Positions 17,337-27,247 of a DNA stretch of 64,000 bases are shown here, one piece after another. Numbering within the stretch: position 1 is the stretch's first letter; each line of letters begins with the position of its first letter. Both the position numbers and the translations under genes were made by a program. Source of the DNA: Allorhodopirellula heiligendammensis (GTDB lineage: Bacteria > Planctomycetota > Planctomycetia > Pirellulales > Pirellulaceae); the NCBI RefSeq assembly GCF_007860105.1, contig NZ_SJPU01000002.1, forward strand, positions 733,739 to 797,738, in the 5' to 3' direction. The notes beneath the pieces are model-generated. The model saw only the letters and a program-made list of their open reading frames with translations, was not told the origin of the DNA and ran no database searches.

Positions 17337-19867
17337 TGCCATCGGTAGATAAGCTCCAAATTGTCTGCGGCACCCAGAGGGAGCATCCAGTCCTCTTTCT
17401 GCACGGGCGTTTGATTTGGGCTGAGCACTTGCACTGAGAGTCCCGACTCGTTGTGAAACTGATGCTTCGTCGCGTCCTGGGTCACTTGGGTACCGTGAAT
17501 GATCCGGAACAGAAGTTTCTCGGTAGCATTAGCTTGGTCAGAGTGAAGATGAATCTGGCGTCGTAATCCGCCGCTAATCGCGGGCACGATGCGGTCCTCG
17601 ATCCGATAGCCGCCACATCGGTATCGGAACGTGGGAACACGATCGCTGTCGAGCTGGTAGCCAAGAAATTCAGCGAGGACTGCGACCGGCGTGCCGCTAA
17701 CCGGATTGATTTTGAAAAAGCTGGGGCCTGTGTCGAGGGGCTGCGGCTCAGTGCCTAGCGGATCGATAGGCGGAGAAAACCGTTCAAACCAAGTACTTCT
17801 CGCATCCAAAAATTCCCCTCGCCAACCGATCGCCAGCCGCGCCTCTTGAGCGTCCATTGCAAAGTTTTCGCCCGAGGGGAACCCGACCGCGATGGCGTGC
17901 ATCCCGACACCATTCATGAACGTCCGCAGCATCAGCGGGTGATCTGTCGGTGTCAGTTGATAGTTTTTGGAGCGTTCGGCCTCGATCTTCGGCGGAATGC
18001 CGAGACGGTCGGAATGCTCGAGATAGTCCCACATCGAAGCGATCTGTTTTGACGCGTTGCCGCCGAGCACGTGCGGAACTTGGCTTTTGCCCTCTGGGAA
18101 GAAAGTCGGCATGCGGGTTCGGTTCTTGATCGCTGCCGGGTTCATGACAAAGTCGTGGAACCACGCTGGGAAAACGCGATCGGGCACGCCAGTTAGGTCA
18201 ACGCCGACGACGCCCGGCATCGCTTGGCCGTCGAAGGAATGGCATTCAATGCAGCCGATGCCCATCAGGTCGCGCCCGATCTCGCCACTCGGCTTCGCTG
18301 CCGCTCCCGTCGTCGAAGTGGCAAACACTTCGCTAGCCGGTGCGGTGTTCGCTCCATCGACGCCACCCAATCGATCGGCGAGCGCCATTACATCACCGTG
18401 TGGGAATTTCGGCATTCGAATCGTCATATGCGGACGTAGCGTCGTCTTGGGATCCCCGCGAAACACCCGCTTGAGCCATTCCGGTTTGAGCTTGCGACCG
18501 ACTCCGGAAAGTGGTGGCGGCAAGCGACCTTCATCCCCCAGATCAACACCCCCGACCGTTTCAAAGTAGGGTTTGCGATATCGGCCAACACCTCCCAACG
18601 CGTCTCGGGTGTGACAACCATAGCAGTTCATCTGTAGCAGCGTTCGGTCGACTAAATCGGCCTGCTCGGATTGATCGTTTTTGACCTGCCTGCGTGATTT
18701 CAGATCGACGATCGCTGCTGTGATGGCTGAGGTCTGTGTCGAATCGAGCGGGTACCTCGGGTACTGTCGCCGGACGGCGTCGCCGTCCGCCAGTGCCTCT
18801 GATCTATGGGCCGACTCGACGCCATGGGGCGTGCTGCTGGTTCCCGTGGCGAGACAGGCTGCTGCTGCTTTCGTCAAATCCAGATCTGCGAGTGGTATAT
18901 AGGCTTGACGTTCGGTGTTTCCTGCCTGGTGGCAATTTGCACAGCCCAATGATACGAAGAGCTTGCGACCGGTCTCGACCAACGCTGTGTTGGTCGAGGG
19001 TGCGACCATGTCGCGGTCATTGAGATGGTCGGTGGACCTCAGGCCCTCGGGCTTATCATCCGATGCGTAGTTTCCTCGTTGGAGTAGATGCGCCGCGATA
19101 TCAGCCGCCTCATGGGGTGCCAGTTTCAGGTTGGGCATCCGCCCGGACGGACGGAAATGTTCGGGTTGAAACAAAAAATGGGTTAGCGATCGTCGCGAAT
19201 ACTTCCGACGCAAATCCCCATGTGGTACCGATTCGACTCGACGCGCGGTACTTGCCAAGCCCATTTCGGCGAGCTCCTCGGGATCGAACTCCTCGAGAAG
19301 TTGATCGATCGAAGACTCTCGAACCTCGGAGACATGGTAGCTCGCCTCCGGTGCATGGCAGGCCACGCAGCCGACCTGGTGATAGAGGTCGGCTCCGCGA
19401 TCAGCATCGCCCTTCTTCCAGAACTCGAACTCAACCGGATTGGCACCCCCCGCCTTGATCGTCGGCAGGTCCTCATCCAGTGTTGATAGAAACGCGACAA
19501 GGGCCGCGACGACCTCTTCCTTGGAATCCTGGGACAAGCCTGATAGCACGTCAGGCATCGTCGTGCCTGGATGAACTGATGTCGGCGAAGCCAAGTAATC
19601 ACTTAGCCACTCCTGACTAACTCGGCGTGCGATGCCATTGAGTTGCGGTCCCCCTTTGGCACTGATCCGCTCGTTCAAATGACAGGCTGTGCAACTCAGT
19701 TCACTCAGTAACACCTCGCCAGCGAGCGCCTGGTCAACCTCATCATGGCGACCAAATCGTTCAAAACCGGAAACGAATGGAACAGAACTCTCCGCAGCCA
19801 CGATCGTACTGTTCAGAATTGCGAGCAGACCCATCCAGAAGATCTTTGCGATGCGATTGTCGATCAT
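17333..19867 (-). CDS. Exported five-heme c-type cytochrome
   Basis: An 844-residue protein with a signal peptide (1-25) and five CxxCH heme-binding motifs: CTACH at 59, CVACH at 167, CANCH at 309, CYGCH at 415 and CIECH at 539. The first 600 residues are thus a string of cytochrome c domains. The last 230 residues lack heme motifs and look like a beta-rich domain seen in planctomycete exported proteins. It should carry electrons in the periplasm. The overlap with the propeller gene makes a dehydrogenase-cytochrome pair likely. Confidence 0.9.
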   Translation of the reverse strand: MIDNRIAKIFWMGLLAILNSTIVAAESSVPFVSGFERFGRHDEVDQALAGEVLLSELSCTACHLNERISAKGGPQLNGIARRVSQEWLSDYLASPTSVHPGTTMPDVLSGLSQDSKEEVVAALVAFLSTLDEDLPTIKAGGANPVEFEFWKKGDADRGADLYHQVGCVACHAPEASYHVSEVRESSIDQLLEEFDPEELAEMGLASTARRVESVPHGDLRRKYSRRSLTHFLFQPEHFRPSGRMPNLKLAPHEAADIAAHLLQRGNYASDDKPEGLRSTDHLNDRDMVAPSTNTALVETGRKLFVSLGCANCHQAGNTERQAYIPLADLDLTKAAAACLATGTSSTPHGVESAHRSEALADGDAVRRQYPRYPLDSTQTSAITAAIVDLKSRRQVKNDQSEQADLVDRTLLQMNCYGCHTRDALGGVGRYRKPYFETVGGVDLGDEGRLPPPLSGVGRKLKPEWLKRVFRGDPKTTLRPHMTIRMPKFPHGDVMALADRLGGVDGANTAPASEVFATSTTGAAAKPSGEIGRDLMGIGCIECHSFDGQAMPGVVGVDLTGVPDRVFPAWFHDFVMNPAAIKNRTRMPTFFPEGKSQVPHVLGGNASKQIASMWDYLEHSDRLGIPPKIEAERSKNYQLTPTDHPLMLRTFMNGVGMHAIAVGFPSGENFAMDAQEARLAIGWRGEFLDARSTWFERFSPPIDPLGTEPQPLDTGPSFFKINPVSGTPVAVLAEFLGYQLDSDRVPTFRYRCGGYRIEDRIVPAISGGLRRQIHLHSDQANATEKLLFRIIHGTQVTQDATKHQFHNESGLSVQVLSPNQTPVQKEDWMLPLGAADNLELIYRWQ

Positions 19868-20604
19868 CGGTCAGACACCCCCAGATCGATATTGTGATCC
19901 ATGTCGATACGGTTTCTCCTGGAGAGCACACGCTCGCAGCGGTGAAGCAGAGCCGAACCAACGGACGAATGTCTCCATCTCCGAGGTGGTGCAGCGGCCA
20001 TCGTGACGTCTTGGCGAAATGAAAGTTTGCTAAACAAGTGCGTCTGAGTATAGGAAGTGTGAATCGTGGGAACAGCTATTGGTGGGGAAAGTGAACGAAT
20101 CTTCATTCCGAAGCAGAGGCGTACCGGTGATCGGATGAAGTCGTGCGGTGCTGAATCGGAATATCGAGCGGCGCATAGTGTACACCATGAGACGTTGCTC
20201 TACGGCGGTGCTCCTCATGCTTCCTCTTACGGCTGTCCACCACCGCAAGCTGGAGGATTGATCCTGCTCAGCATGGCGAAGCCTGCCAACAGGCTCACTG
20301 TTGGGGAAAACTGCGTCACCAGCGCCTTTGATGTGGGAGATCCGTTGATCGCCCTGCCATACTCACTCCAATTGCAGCATGAAGTGTGGTCGATCACACT
20401 GCATCGGTCCGCAAGGCCTCCCTGCTTCGACTGATACAAAAGGGAACCCCCCGGCGGGTTTGCTGAGATGGTCGCTGCATCCTCCGATGGGCAAGCTATA
20501 CTTGACCTACGCTCAGAGGTCGAACTCGCTGCGTGATTGCGCTGCGATCGCGGCCGCGGTGAGTCTCCCTTCGATTTCCTTACGAACTACCAATTGCATC
20601 CCAC
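19868..20604. other. Divergent intergenic region, no gene recognised
   Basis: This 737-bp gap separates the cytochrome gene (minus) from hflK (plus), so promoters for both must lie here. I see a small hairpin with aaccc/gggtt arms near 20442-20457, but no convincing promoter boxes, RNA gene or conserved frame. Confidence 0.4.
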
Positions 20605-21591
20605 ATGAAGTTTGATCCTGACGACTGGCGAGACTTTGACTGGCGCGACATCGATTGGAATCAAGTGCGAATGCTTTGGCTCGGCGCAGCATTTCTCCTG
20701 GTGTTGGTCGTTTACTCTTGCGTGTACACCGTGCAGGCGGAGTCTGAGGGCGTCGTCCAGCGATTCGGTAAATACGTTCGCAACGCGGAGCCTGGCCTGC
20801 GGTTCAAACTGCCCTTCGGGATCGAACGTGTGTCCATGGTACCCGTGAAGAGACAGTTGAAGCAGGAATTTGGATTTGGATCTGCCAATGCGACGAATCC
20901 GAACCAGTTTTCATCGGAACAGACCCTCGAGCGCGGCATGGTGACCGGCGACCTCAATGCAGCCACGGTTGAGTGGATCATCCAATACCGCGTGCGTGAA
21001 CCCGAACTTTACCTGTTTAAAGTTCGCAATCCCGACAGCACTCTGCGAGCGCTTTCTGAGTCTGTCATGCGTACCGTCGTAGGCGATCGAACTGTCGATG
21101 AGGTCATTACGGTCGGCCGTCAGGAGATCGAAGCTGATGCCCTGATTCAACTGCAGCAGCTCGTCGACAAGTATGAGTTGGGTTTGAGCATCGACCAGGT
21201 GCAACTGAAGAATGTGAACCCGCCACTGCCGGTCCAGCGTTCGTTCAACGAGGTGAACCAGGCTCAACAGGAGCGGGAACAACTCATCAATGTTGCCAAT
21301 GGCGAGTACAACAAAGTCGTTCCCCGAGCGAGTGGCGAAGCGGAACAAAAGATCCAGGCCGCCGAAGGCTACGCTCTGAAGCGGGTCAACGAGGCTGAAG
21401 GCGATGTCGCGCGGTTCAACGCTGTGATGACAGAGTACGTCAAAGCCCCTGAGGTCACCAGACAACGCATCTACATTGAGACCATGCGTCAGATCGTTCC
21501 TAATCTCGGCAAAAAGATCATCCTTGACGAAAGCGCCAGTCAGATCTTGCCGCTATTGCAATTGTCCACCGATTCAACAAAGAACCCATGA
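20605..21591 (+). CDS. hflK: HflK-like SPFH membrane protein
   Basis: A 328-residue protein with a short Asp/Trp-rich cytoplasmic start, one transmembrane segment (about 26-46), then the SPFH/band-7 domain (AESEGVVQRFGKYVRNAEPGLRFKLPFGIE) and a helical, Ala/Glu-rich C-terminus. With HflC it forms the large periplasmic assembly that surrounds and tempers the FtsH protease in quality control of membrane proteins. Its stop overlaps the hflC start (ATGA). The glycine-rich N-terminal extension of E. coli HflK is absent, replaced by a short acidic leader. Identity as HflK rather than another SPFH protein rests on gene order. Confidence 0.9.
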   Translation: MKFDPDDWRDFDWRDIDWNQVRMLWLGAAFLLVLVVYSCVYTVQAESEGVVQRFGKYVRNAEPGLRFKLPFGIERVSMVPVKRQLKQEFGFGSANATNPNQFSSEQTLERGMVTGDLNAATVEWIIQYRVREPELYLFKVRNPDSTLRALSESVMRTVVGDRTVDEVITVGRQEIEADALIQLQQLVDKYELGLSIDQVQLKNVNPPLPVQRSFNEVNQAQQEREQLINVANGEYNKVVPRASGEAEQKIQAAEGYALKRVNEAEGDVARFNAVMTEYVKAPEVTRQRIYIETMRQIVPNLGKKIILDESASQILPLLQLSTDSTKNP

Positions 21592-22556
21592 TGAAAAATG
21601 CACCACTTACCATTCTGGGCGGAATCGGACTGTTCTTGCTGATTCTGTACTTCACCGCGACCTACACCGTGGACGAGACCGAGCAGGTGATCATCACCCA
21701 ATTCGGAAAGCCCGTTGGTGATCCGATCACCGCCGCAGGTCTGCACCTCAAACTTCCGTTCGTCCAAGACGTGACGCGGATCGAAAAACGCATGCTTGAG
21801 TGGGACGGTCGCCCCAATGAAATGCCCACCAAGGATAAAACCTATATTGTTGTCGACACTTTTGGGCGATGGCGAATTAGTGACGCGAAACAGTTCTTTC
21901 TGCGACTGCGAGATGAGCGGAGTGCTCAGTCACGTCTCGACGATATTCTCGGCAGCGAGACTCGCAATGCGATCGCGAAACATGAGCTGATCGAGGTGAT
22001 CAGGACTACCAAGGACCGTGAGCCTAATCAAGATGCCGTGCTCGTCGATGCTCCCGGAAACGTGGGACGTCTCTATCCCATCTCAAAAGGGCGTGCGAAG
22101 ATCGAAGAGGAAATCTATGGCGAGGCAGCTGAGAAGCTATCGGATTTTGGCATCGAGCTGCTCGACGTACGATTCAAGCGGATCAACTACAACGAGAGCG
22201 TACGTCAGCGAATCTATGACCGCATGATCAGCGAACGCCAGCAGATCGCGGAGCGATTTCGTAGCGAGGGCGAAGGCGAAGCCGCGAAGATCCTTGGAAA
22301 GAAGGAACGCGACTTATTGAAAATTGAATCCGAAGCATATAAACGGGTCCAAGAAGTCCAAGGCGAAGCAGACGCGAAGGCCAGCGAAATCTATGCGAGC
22401 GCCTACAACCAAAGCGAGGACTCCGTCGCATTCTATGAGTTCATCAAGACGATGGAGACCTACCAAGAAATGCTCGGGGGCGACAGCACGCTAATCATGA
22501 CCACTGGTAGTGATATCTTCAAATTCCTTAAACACGTCAATCCGCCGAAGCAATAG
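21588..22556 (+). CDS. hflC: HflC-like SPFH membrane protein
   Basis: The 322-residue partner of HflK: an N-terminal transmembrane segment (about 7-26), then TVDETEQVIITQFGKPVGDP and GLHLKLPFVQDVTRIEKR, the characteristic HflC start, with a long helical tail containing SERQQIAERFRSEGEGEA. It anchors in the inner membrane and acts with HflK on FtsH. The gene begins with ATGATG overlapping the hflK stop by four bases. Confidence 0.93.
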   Translation: MMKNAPLTILGGIGLFLLILYFTATYTVDETEQVIITQFGKPVGDPITAAGLHLKLPFVQDVTRIEKRMLEWDGRPNEMPTKDKTYIVVDTFGRWRISDAKQFFLRLRDERSAQSRLDDILGSETRNAIAKHELIEVIRTTKDREPNQDAVLVDAPGNVGRLYPISKGRAKIEEEIYGEAAEKLSDFGIELLDVRFKRINYNESVRQRIYDRMISERQQIAERFRSEGEGEAAKILGKKERDLLKIESEAYKRVQEVQGEADAKASEIYASAYNQSEDSVAFYEFIKTMETYQEMLGGDSTLIMTTGSDIFKFLKHVNPPKQ

Positions 22557-22893
22557 CATCTATCCGGTTCTGATGGGTGACCAACGTGAACTTCGGCTGA
22601 CCACCGGCATGTAGAAAGGCAGAGCTGTCTTTAAGATGACAGCACTTCGCAACCTCTGACGCGCGATTCCGTCGGTTGAGCCAGGAGACAGGCATGGATG
22701 CCCACTGAACCCCTGCCACAGGTTAAGATTGGGCTCCCTCCAAACTGCCTGTTGATTTATCAATCCGCACCGCCAGCGAGACGATCCAGTTGATCGTTTG
22801 CTTGAGTTCCGGTTTGGTATTTGTGAATTCGGACAGCGAAAGCAACGAACTCAACAGGCTGTGAAGCCTCCCACTGCCCGCCTGCGATCTTCA
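22557..22893. other. Intergenic region with one small hairpin
   Basis: A gctgtc/gacagc stem near 22629-22648 lies 70 bases after hflC and could be part of its 3' end, though no T run follows. A pair of imperfect caacaggc motifs in opposite orientation (near 22748 and 22852) may be repeat debris. No gene is visible. Confidence 0.35.
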
Positions 22894-25800
22894 ATGCATT
22901 CTCTCCGCTCCAGACTGACCGCAACTCGATTCCCGACTTGCTTCGTAGTAGCGGTCCTGTCGGCAAACCTGATCTCATCAGCCAGCCTCAGCACTGCTGT
23001 ACGTGCCCAATCTCCGCAGCCCACCCCTGCCTCGGACACCTCCTATGCAGGAAACGCTGAGGTCGCCGAAATTATGCGGACGCGCCCTGGTCGTGGTGTC
23101 ATGCGAGATGATTCGGAACCTACCCCCGTCGATATTGCGTTAACCCAATTCGAAGTCATCGAGGGGCTTGAGATCCAATCCGTGGCCGCGGAACCGGACA
23201 TCTCACAGCCGCTGTTTATCTCGTGGGACTCGCGGGGGCGAATGTGGGTGGTCCAGTATCGTCAGTACCAGTTTCCCGCCGGGCTGAAGATCGTGCGCTA
23301 CGACCAGCACCTGCGCGCAGTTTTCGATCGTGTTCCCGAACCACCACCGCTGGGTACGCCGGGCGCAGACAAGGTCACCGTGTTCGAAGACACCGACGGA
23401 GACGGCGTTTACGACAGCCACAAAGATATCATCACCGGTCTGAATATCGCCTCATCCGTCCAAGTCGGCCACGGTGGGATTTGGGTGTTGAACCCACCTT
23501 ATTTATTGTTCTATCCTGATGCTAATCAAGACGACGTGCCCGATGCAGACCCCGAAGTTCATCTAGCGGGCTTTGGATTGCAAGATACCCACTCGGTTGC
23601 CAATAGCCTGACCTGGGGACCAGACGGGTGGCTGTACGGTTGCAATGGCAGCACGACGGTCGGCGACGTCAGCTCCGCAGTCACCAAAGGTGTGCGTTTT
23701 CAGGGACAGTGCGTATGGCGATACCATCCCGACACCAAAGTTTTCGAGATATACGCTGAGGGAGGCGGGAATAATTTCAGTCTCGAGATCGACTCGAAAG
23801 GCCGTGTGTTTACTGGCACTAACGGTGGGAACACGCGAGGATACTATTTTCCGCAAGGAAGCTACAGTGAAAAGAATTGGGGCAAACACGGCCCGCTGAC
23901 CAATCCCTATGCCTTCGGATTCTTCCATGCGATGAAGTTCGACGGAGATGGACGCAGATTTCCGCAAGCGTTCTGTATCTACGAGGGAGGGCTGCTACCG
24001 ACGGAGTACGAGCAAGGAATTATCGCGCCGAATTCACTACATAACCTTGTATGGCATAGCCAGCGAATTCCCGACGGATCCACCTATCGAACCGTGGATC
24101 TGCCCAACTTACTTGAGACCTCCGATCGTTGGTTTCGCCCCGTCTATGCCGGTGTGGGCCCTGATGGTGCTGTCTACATGGCCGATTGGTATGACAGTCG
24201 CCTAAGCCACGTCAGTCCAGTCGACGATTGGCACAAAGAGAGCGGCCGCATCTATCGCGTCGTCCCGTCGGACGCCTCGCCAAGCTATCAGCAGGGCGAC
24301 CTCAACAAAGCCAGCAATGAAGAGTTAATGAGTTACTTCTCCCATCAGAACAAGTGGGTGCGGCAGCGCGCCGTGCTTGAACTGGGGTGGCGAGGTGACG
24401 CTGCCGTGACGGAGCCACTCATTAAGCTCGTCGATGAGCAGGCCTCGCTCGAAGCGCTCTGGGCTTTAAGCATGATCGGAAGATTCGATGCCACCTTGGC
24501 GTCACGTTGGCTGTCGCACTCCGACGCCCACATTCGCCGCTGGGTCGTGCGTCTGCTCGGAGATCGCCACGAAGATCACAGTGGACTGGCGGTGATGGCG
24601 GCGACGGAGCCGGACGTTCAGGTTCGCAGCCAGTTGGCCGCCACCGCTAAACGGCTGTCCCCCGCGGTGGGCTTGGACATCGTGGCGGCGCTACTGCGTC
24701 ACGAGAATGATGCTCACGACCCACACATGCCGCTCATGAACTGGTGGGCGATCGAAGCTCATGCCGACGTGTGGCCTGCGGTCGCGACGATGTTCGCAGA
24801 TAAGTCAATATGGAATCTCTCAATGGTCAAGCATGACGTTTTGCGACGTCTCATTCAACGCTACGCTTCGGCCAGTGACGATGAGAACCTTCATCACTGT
24901 GCACAGTTAATCGAGATGGCACCCGACGACGAGGCTCGGGCTCTACTGATTCAAGGTATCGATATGGCGTATCAAGGCCGTGCCATTCCGCAATTACCCA
25001 TCTCGCTCGATAGAGCCCTGGCGGAATACAAGGCGTCGCTCGGGGAATCGAACTTAATTTTGTCGCTCCGGCGAGGCGATTCCCGAGCGATCGTCGATGC
25101 GATCGAATTACTCGCGAGTCCACAATCCAACTTGCCGCTCGCGATCGAGGCAGCCAACGTATTCGGCGAAATTCATCACCCCGACGCCACAAAGAACTTG
25201 CTCGCTCTGGCAACGGGAAACCGGACCTCCGAACCGGCCCTTCAGCGCGTTGCGATCGCTTCGCTGCGAAAATACGACGCCGCATCGATCGGCACTACAC
25301 TGCTGGCATCGTTTGGGAGCCGAGTGTCCGAGGAGCATGGTTTGCGGGCAGCGGCGTTTCGGACTCTCGCCTCGCGCCCCGTGTGGGCGTTGCAATTGCT
25401 AGAAGAGTTGACGCAGTGGAGACTCCAACGCGACCACGTTCCCTACGACGTCATCCAGCAACTTCGCACGTACGAGGACCCTCAAATTGCGGAGCAGGTG
25501 AAACGAGTGTTCGGGCCTATCTCAACAACCGCGACGCCCGAGCAAATATTAGAAACCAATCGCTTACGAGAGATGCTCGCCGCGACACCCGGCGACGCTC
25601 AAGCAGGCAAGAAGATTTTTGCAAAAGCTTGTGGTGTGTGTCACCAATTGTTCGGGGAGGGCAGCAAGATTGGACCGCCTCTGGACGGATACGAACGAGG
25701 AAAGATCGGATTTTGGGTCGATTCAATTGTGTTGCCTAATCTGGAAATTCGCGAAGGCTACCAGTCCTACGTGGTTTTGACCGAGGATGGTCGCGTGATC

Positions 25801-25998
25801 AATGGAGTCATTGCCGAACAAACGCCGACCACCGTGACGGTTCGCAACGCAGATAGCCAAACCACCATGATTGCCCGTGACGAGATCGAAACCCTGCAGG
25901 CGCTACCTACCTCGCTGATGCCGTCGGGTTTGCTCAATGAGTACAGTGACGAACAAATTCGTGATCTTCACGCCTATCTGTCGCTAGGGGCTCGCTAA
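22894..25998 (+). CDS. PVC-type propeller-HEAT protein with C-terminal heme-binding domain
   Basis: About 1,034 residues in three parts: a signal peptide and a sorbosone-dehydrogenase-like propeller (roughly 40-480, with SRGRMWVVQYRQY, EDTDGDGVYD and GADGAVYMADWYD-like blades), a HEAT-like helical middle (about 490-870, for example NKWVRQRAVLELGWRG), and a cytochrome c-like end with CGVCH (about residue 915) in the planctomycete heme-binding form that finishes with LPTSLMPSGLL. Such exported proteins are frequent in Planctomycetes and are thought to oxidise sugars or alcohols, but no substrate is proven. Start at 22894 chosen for the signal peptide; the frame is open upstream to 22798. Confidence 0.9.
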   Translation: MHSLRSRLTATRFPTCFVVAVLSANLISSASLSTAVRAQSPQPTPASDTSYAGNAEVAEIMRTRPGRGVMRDDSEPTPVDIALTQFEVIEGLEIQSVAAEPDISQPLFISWDSRGRMWVVQYRQYQFPAGLKIVRYDQHLRAVFDRVPEPPPLGTPGADKVTVFEDTDGDGVYDSHKDIITGLNIASSVQVGHGGIWVLNPPYLLFYPDANQDDVPDADPEVHLAGFGLQDTHSVANSLTWGPDGWLYGCNGSTTVGDVSSAVTKGVRFQGQCVWRYHPDTKVFEIYAEGGGNNFSLEIDSKGRVFTGTNGGNTRGYYFPQGSYSEKNWGKHGPLTNPYAFGFFHAMKFDGDGRRFPQAFCIYEGGLLPTEYEQGIIAPNSLHNLVWHSQRIPDGSTYRTVDLPNLLETSDRWFRPVYAGVGPDGAVYMADWYDSRLSHVSPVDDWHKESGRIYRVVPSDASPSYQQGDLNKASNEELMSYFSHQNKWVRQRAVLELGWRGDAAVTEPLIKLVDEQASLEALWALSMIGRFDATLASRWLSHSDAHIRRWVVRLLGDRHEDHSGLAVMAATEPDVQVRSQLAATAKRLSPAVGLDIVAALLRHENDAHDPHMPLMNWWAIEAHADVWPAVATMFADKSIWNLSMVKHDVLRRLIQRYASASDDENLHHCAQLIEMAPDDEARALLIQGIDMAYQGRAIPQLPISLDRALAEYKASLGESNLILSLRRGDSRAIVDAIELLASPQSNLPLAIEAANVFGEIHHPDATKNLLALATGNRTSEPALQRVAIASLRKYDAASIGTTLLASFGSRVSEEHGLRAAAFRTLASRPVWALQLLEELTQWRLQRDHVPYDVIQQLRTYEDPQIAEQVKRVFGPISTTATPEQILETNRLREMLAATPGDAQAGKKIFAKACGVCHQLFGEGSKIGPPLDGYERGKIGFWVDSIVLPNLEIREGYQSYVVLTEDGRVINGVIAEQTPTTVTVRNADSQTTMIARDEIETLQALPTSLMPSGLLNEYSDEQIRDLHAYLSLGAR

Positions 25999-26071
25999 AC
26001 CAATAACGTCAACAGCTTATCGAACGTCCCTGCGTGTTCACCGTCGGCCTCTGGCTGAAAAATGTGTTTCA

Positions 26072-26674
26072 TCACTCAGCGTTCTTGGTCCAGGTGAATA
26101 CACGCAGTGGAGGGAGGTTCAGGATCACGTTGGTCACAGTGGGCTTGCCAAATAGCGGTTCGGCGTACGTCACTACATGACTCCTCAGTTGGTAGGCTAT
26201 GAACGTGCCACCGACACTCAAGTCTCGATGAATCGCCTTGATCGTCGACTCGGCGGTTTCGGCATCCAGCGACGAGAATGGAATACCAGATACGATAACG
26301 TCCGGCGACTTGAAATCGTGTATCATTAGGACACGTTCCAAACCTACCACGTCGTCCTGCACGACAGTCAGTCGTGAGTCACCGATTTCCTCTAACGGCT
26401 CAATGAAACCGGTCGCCTTCTCGATTGCCAGTACGCGGCAGTCCGGGCCAGCATGTTTGAGCAAACGCTCGGTAGTGCCTCCGGTGCCAGGCCCGAGGTC
26501 GACGATCCGCTGAGCCGATCGTACACAGTCGCGATCAGCAATCTGCTCAGTGAGAAACGGAAAGCTGGGAATGATCGATGCGACTTGCGACGGACATCGC
26601 AGCCACTCTTTCATCACAGCAATGGCGCGAGTCCAATAAGGACGACGACGGGGAATTGCGGCTTGGCTTGTCAT
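26072..26674 (-). CDS. SAM-dependent methyltransferase, phospholipid N-methyltransferase-like
   Basis: A 200-residue class I methyltransferase. Motif I is IVDLGPGTGGTTERLL, followed by an acidic end of strand 2 (AIEKATGF), and motif IV is VIVSGIPFSSLD. The order and the ending ILNLPPLRVFTW recall PmtA-type phosphatidylethanolamine N-methyltransferases and relatives of rRNA dimethylases. The likely role is methylation of membrane lipid at the cytoplasmic face, but the acceptor is inferred only. The ATG at 26674 was preferred over a longer frame to 26731. It lies downstream of the ferritin-like gene on the same strand, with a strong hairpin between. Confidence 0.78.
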   Translation of the reverse strand: MTSQAAIPRRRPYWTRAIAVMKEWLRCPSQVASIIPSFPFLTEQIADRDCVRSAQRIVDLGPGTGGTTERLLKHAGPDCRVLAIEKATGFIEPLEEIGDSRLTVVQDDVVGLERVLMIHDFKSPDVIVSGIPFSSLDAETAESTIKAIHRDLSVGGTFIAYQLRSHVVTYAEPLFGKPTVTNVILNLPPLRVFTWTKNAE

Positions 26675-26708
26675 CAATAGGTGCCTGTAGGTGGTGAGTC
26701 TATAAGGA

Positions 26709-26739
26709 GACGCCGCGTGGCGCGAGTCCACGCGGCGTC
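26709..26739 (-). terminator. Strong hairpin, 12-bp perfect stem
   Basis: gacgccgcgtgg (26709-26720) and ccacgcggcgtc (26728-26739) enclose a seven-base loop, 14 bases after the stop of the ferritin-like gene. On the minus strand the stem is followed by tccttat, a weak T-rich tail. It probably ends or attenuates transcription before the methyltransferase gene. Confidence 0.65.
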
Positions 26740-26752
26740 AAATGTTCGTGAT

Positions 26753-27247
26753 TCAACCAGTGGCCAGTGCATCCTTGTTAATCGCCTTGGCCAGCTGCGA
26801 AAGTTTCTCATCGGCCGCTTCTTCCTCATCAATATTCTGTTTGAGCAGCTTCAGTGCATTGTCATATCCGAGAGCTTTCGCCCAGGTGCATAGCGTTCCA
26901 TAGGTCGCAATCTCGTAGTGCTCAACTTTCTGCGCACAGGCGATGATGACGGCGTCCTTGACGGCCGGTTCAGCGTCTTCCTTGAGCATGTCCTCGGCTT
27001 CAGTAATCAAGCCCTTCATAGCCTCGCAAGTTTTTGCCTTGGCAGCTTTACCGGTATCCTGGAATGCCTTTTCAACTCGCTGGACCTGTTCTTCTGTTTC
27101 TGTCAGATGGTCTTGAAGGGCTTTCGTGAGCTTCTCGCACGACGCGTTTTTGGCCATCTTTGGGAGGGCCTTCACTAACTGCTTCTCCGCGCTAAGGGCG
27201 TCGCGAAGTTCATCATAGAATGCATCGGCTAAGGTTTTCATCGACAT
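26753..27247 (-). CDS. DUF892 ferritin-like stress protein (YciE/YciF family)
   Basis: A 164-residue all-helical protein beginning [27 protein letters not shown], the usual DUF892 opening. It contains the Glu and His residues expected of a ferritin-like di-metal four-helix bundle (for example [10 protein letters not shown]). Members are induced by osmotic, oxidative or starvation stress; the enzymatic role is not settled. The gene leads a minus-strand unit with the methyltransferase and neighbours other stress-type genes. Confidence 0.93.
   Translation of the reverse strand: MSMKTLADAFYDELRDALSAEKQLVKALPKMAKNASCEKLTKALQDHLTETEEQVQRVEKAFQDTGKAAKAKTCEAMKGLITEAEDMLKEDAEPAVKDAVIIACAQKVEHYEIATYGTLCTWAKALGYDNALKLLKQNIDEEEAADEKLSQLAKAINKDALATG

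Noticed and set aside
20460-20510. TPP-riboswitch-like ctgagatgg
   Set aside because: Only the short ctgaga core matches; the remaining conserved parts (aacctgatctgg and so on) are missing, and the gene downstream is hflK.
22731-22875. Imperfect inverted caacaggc motifs
   Set aside because: Only eight to ten bases agree; too short to call a repeat element.
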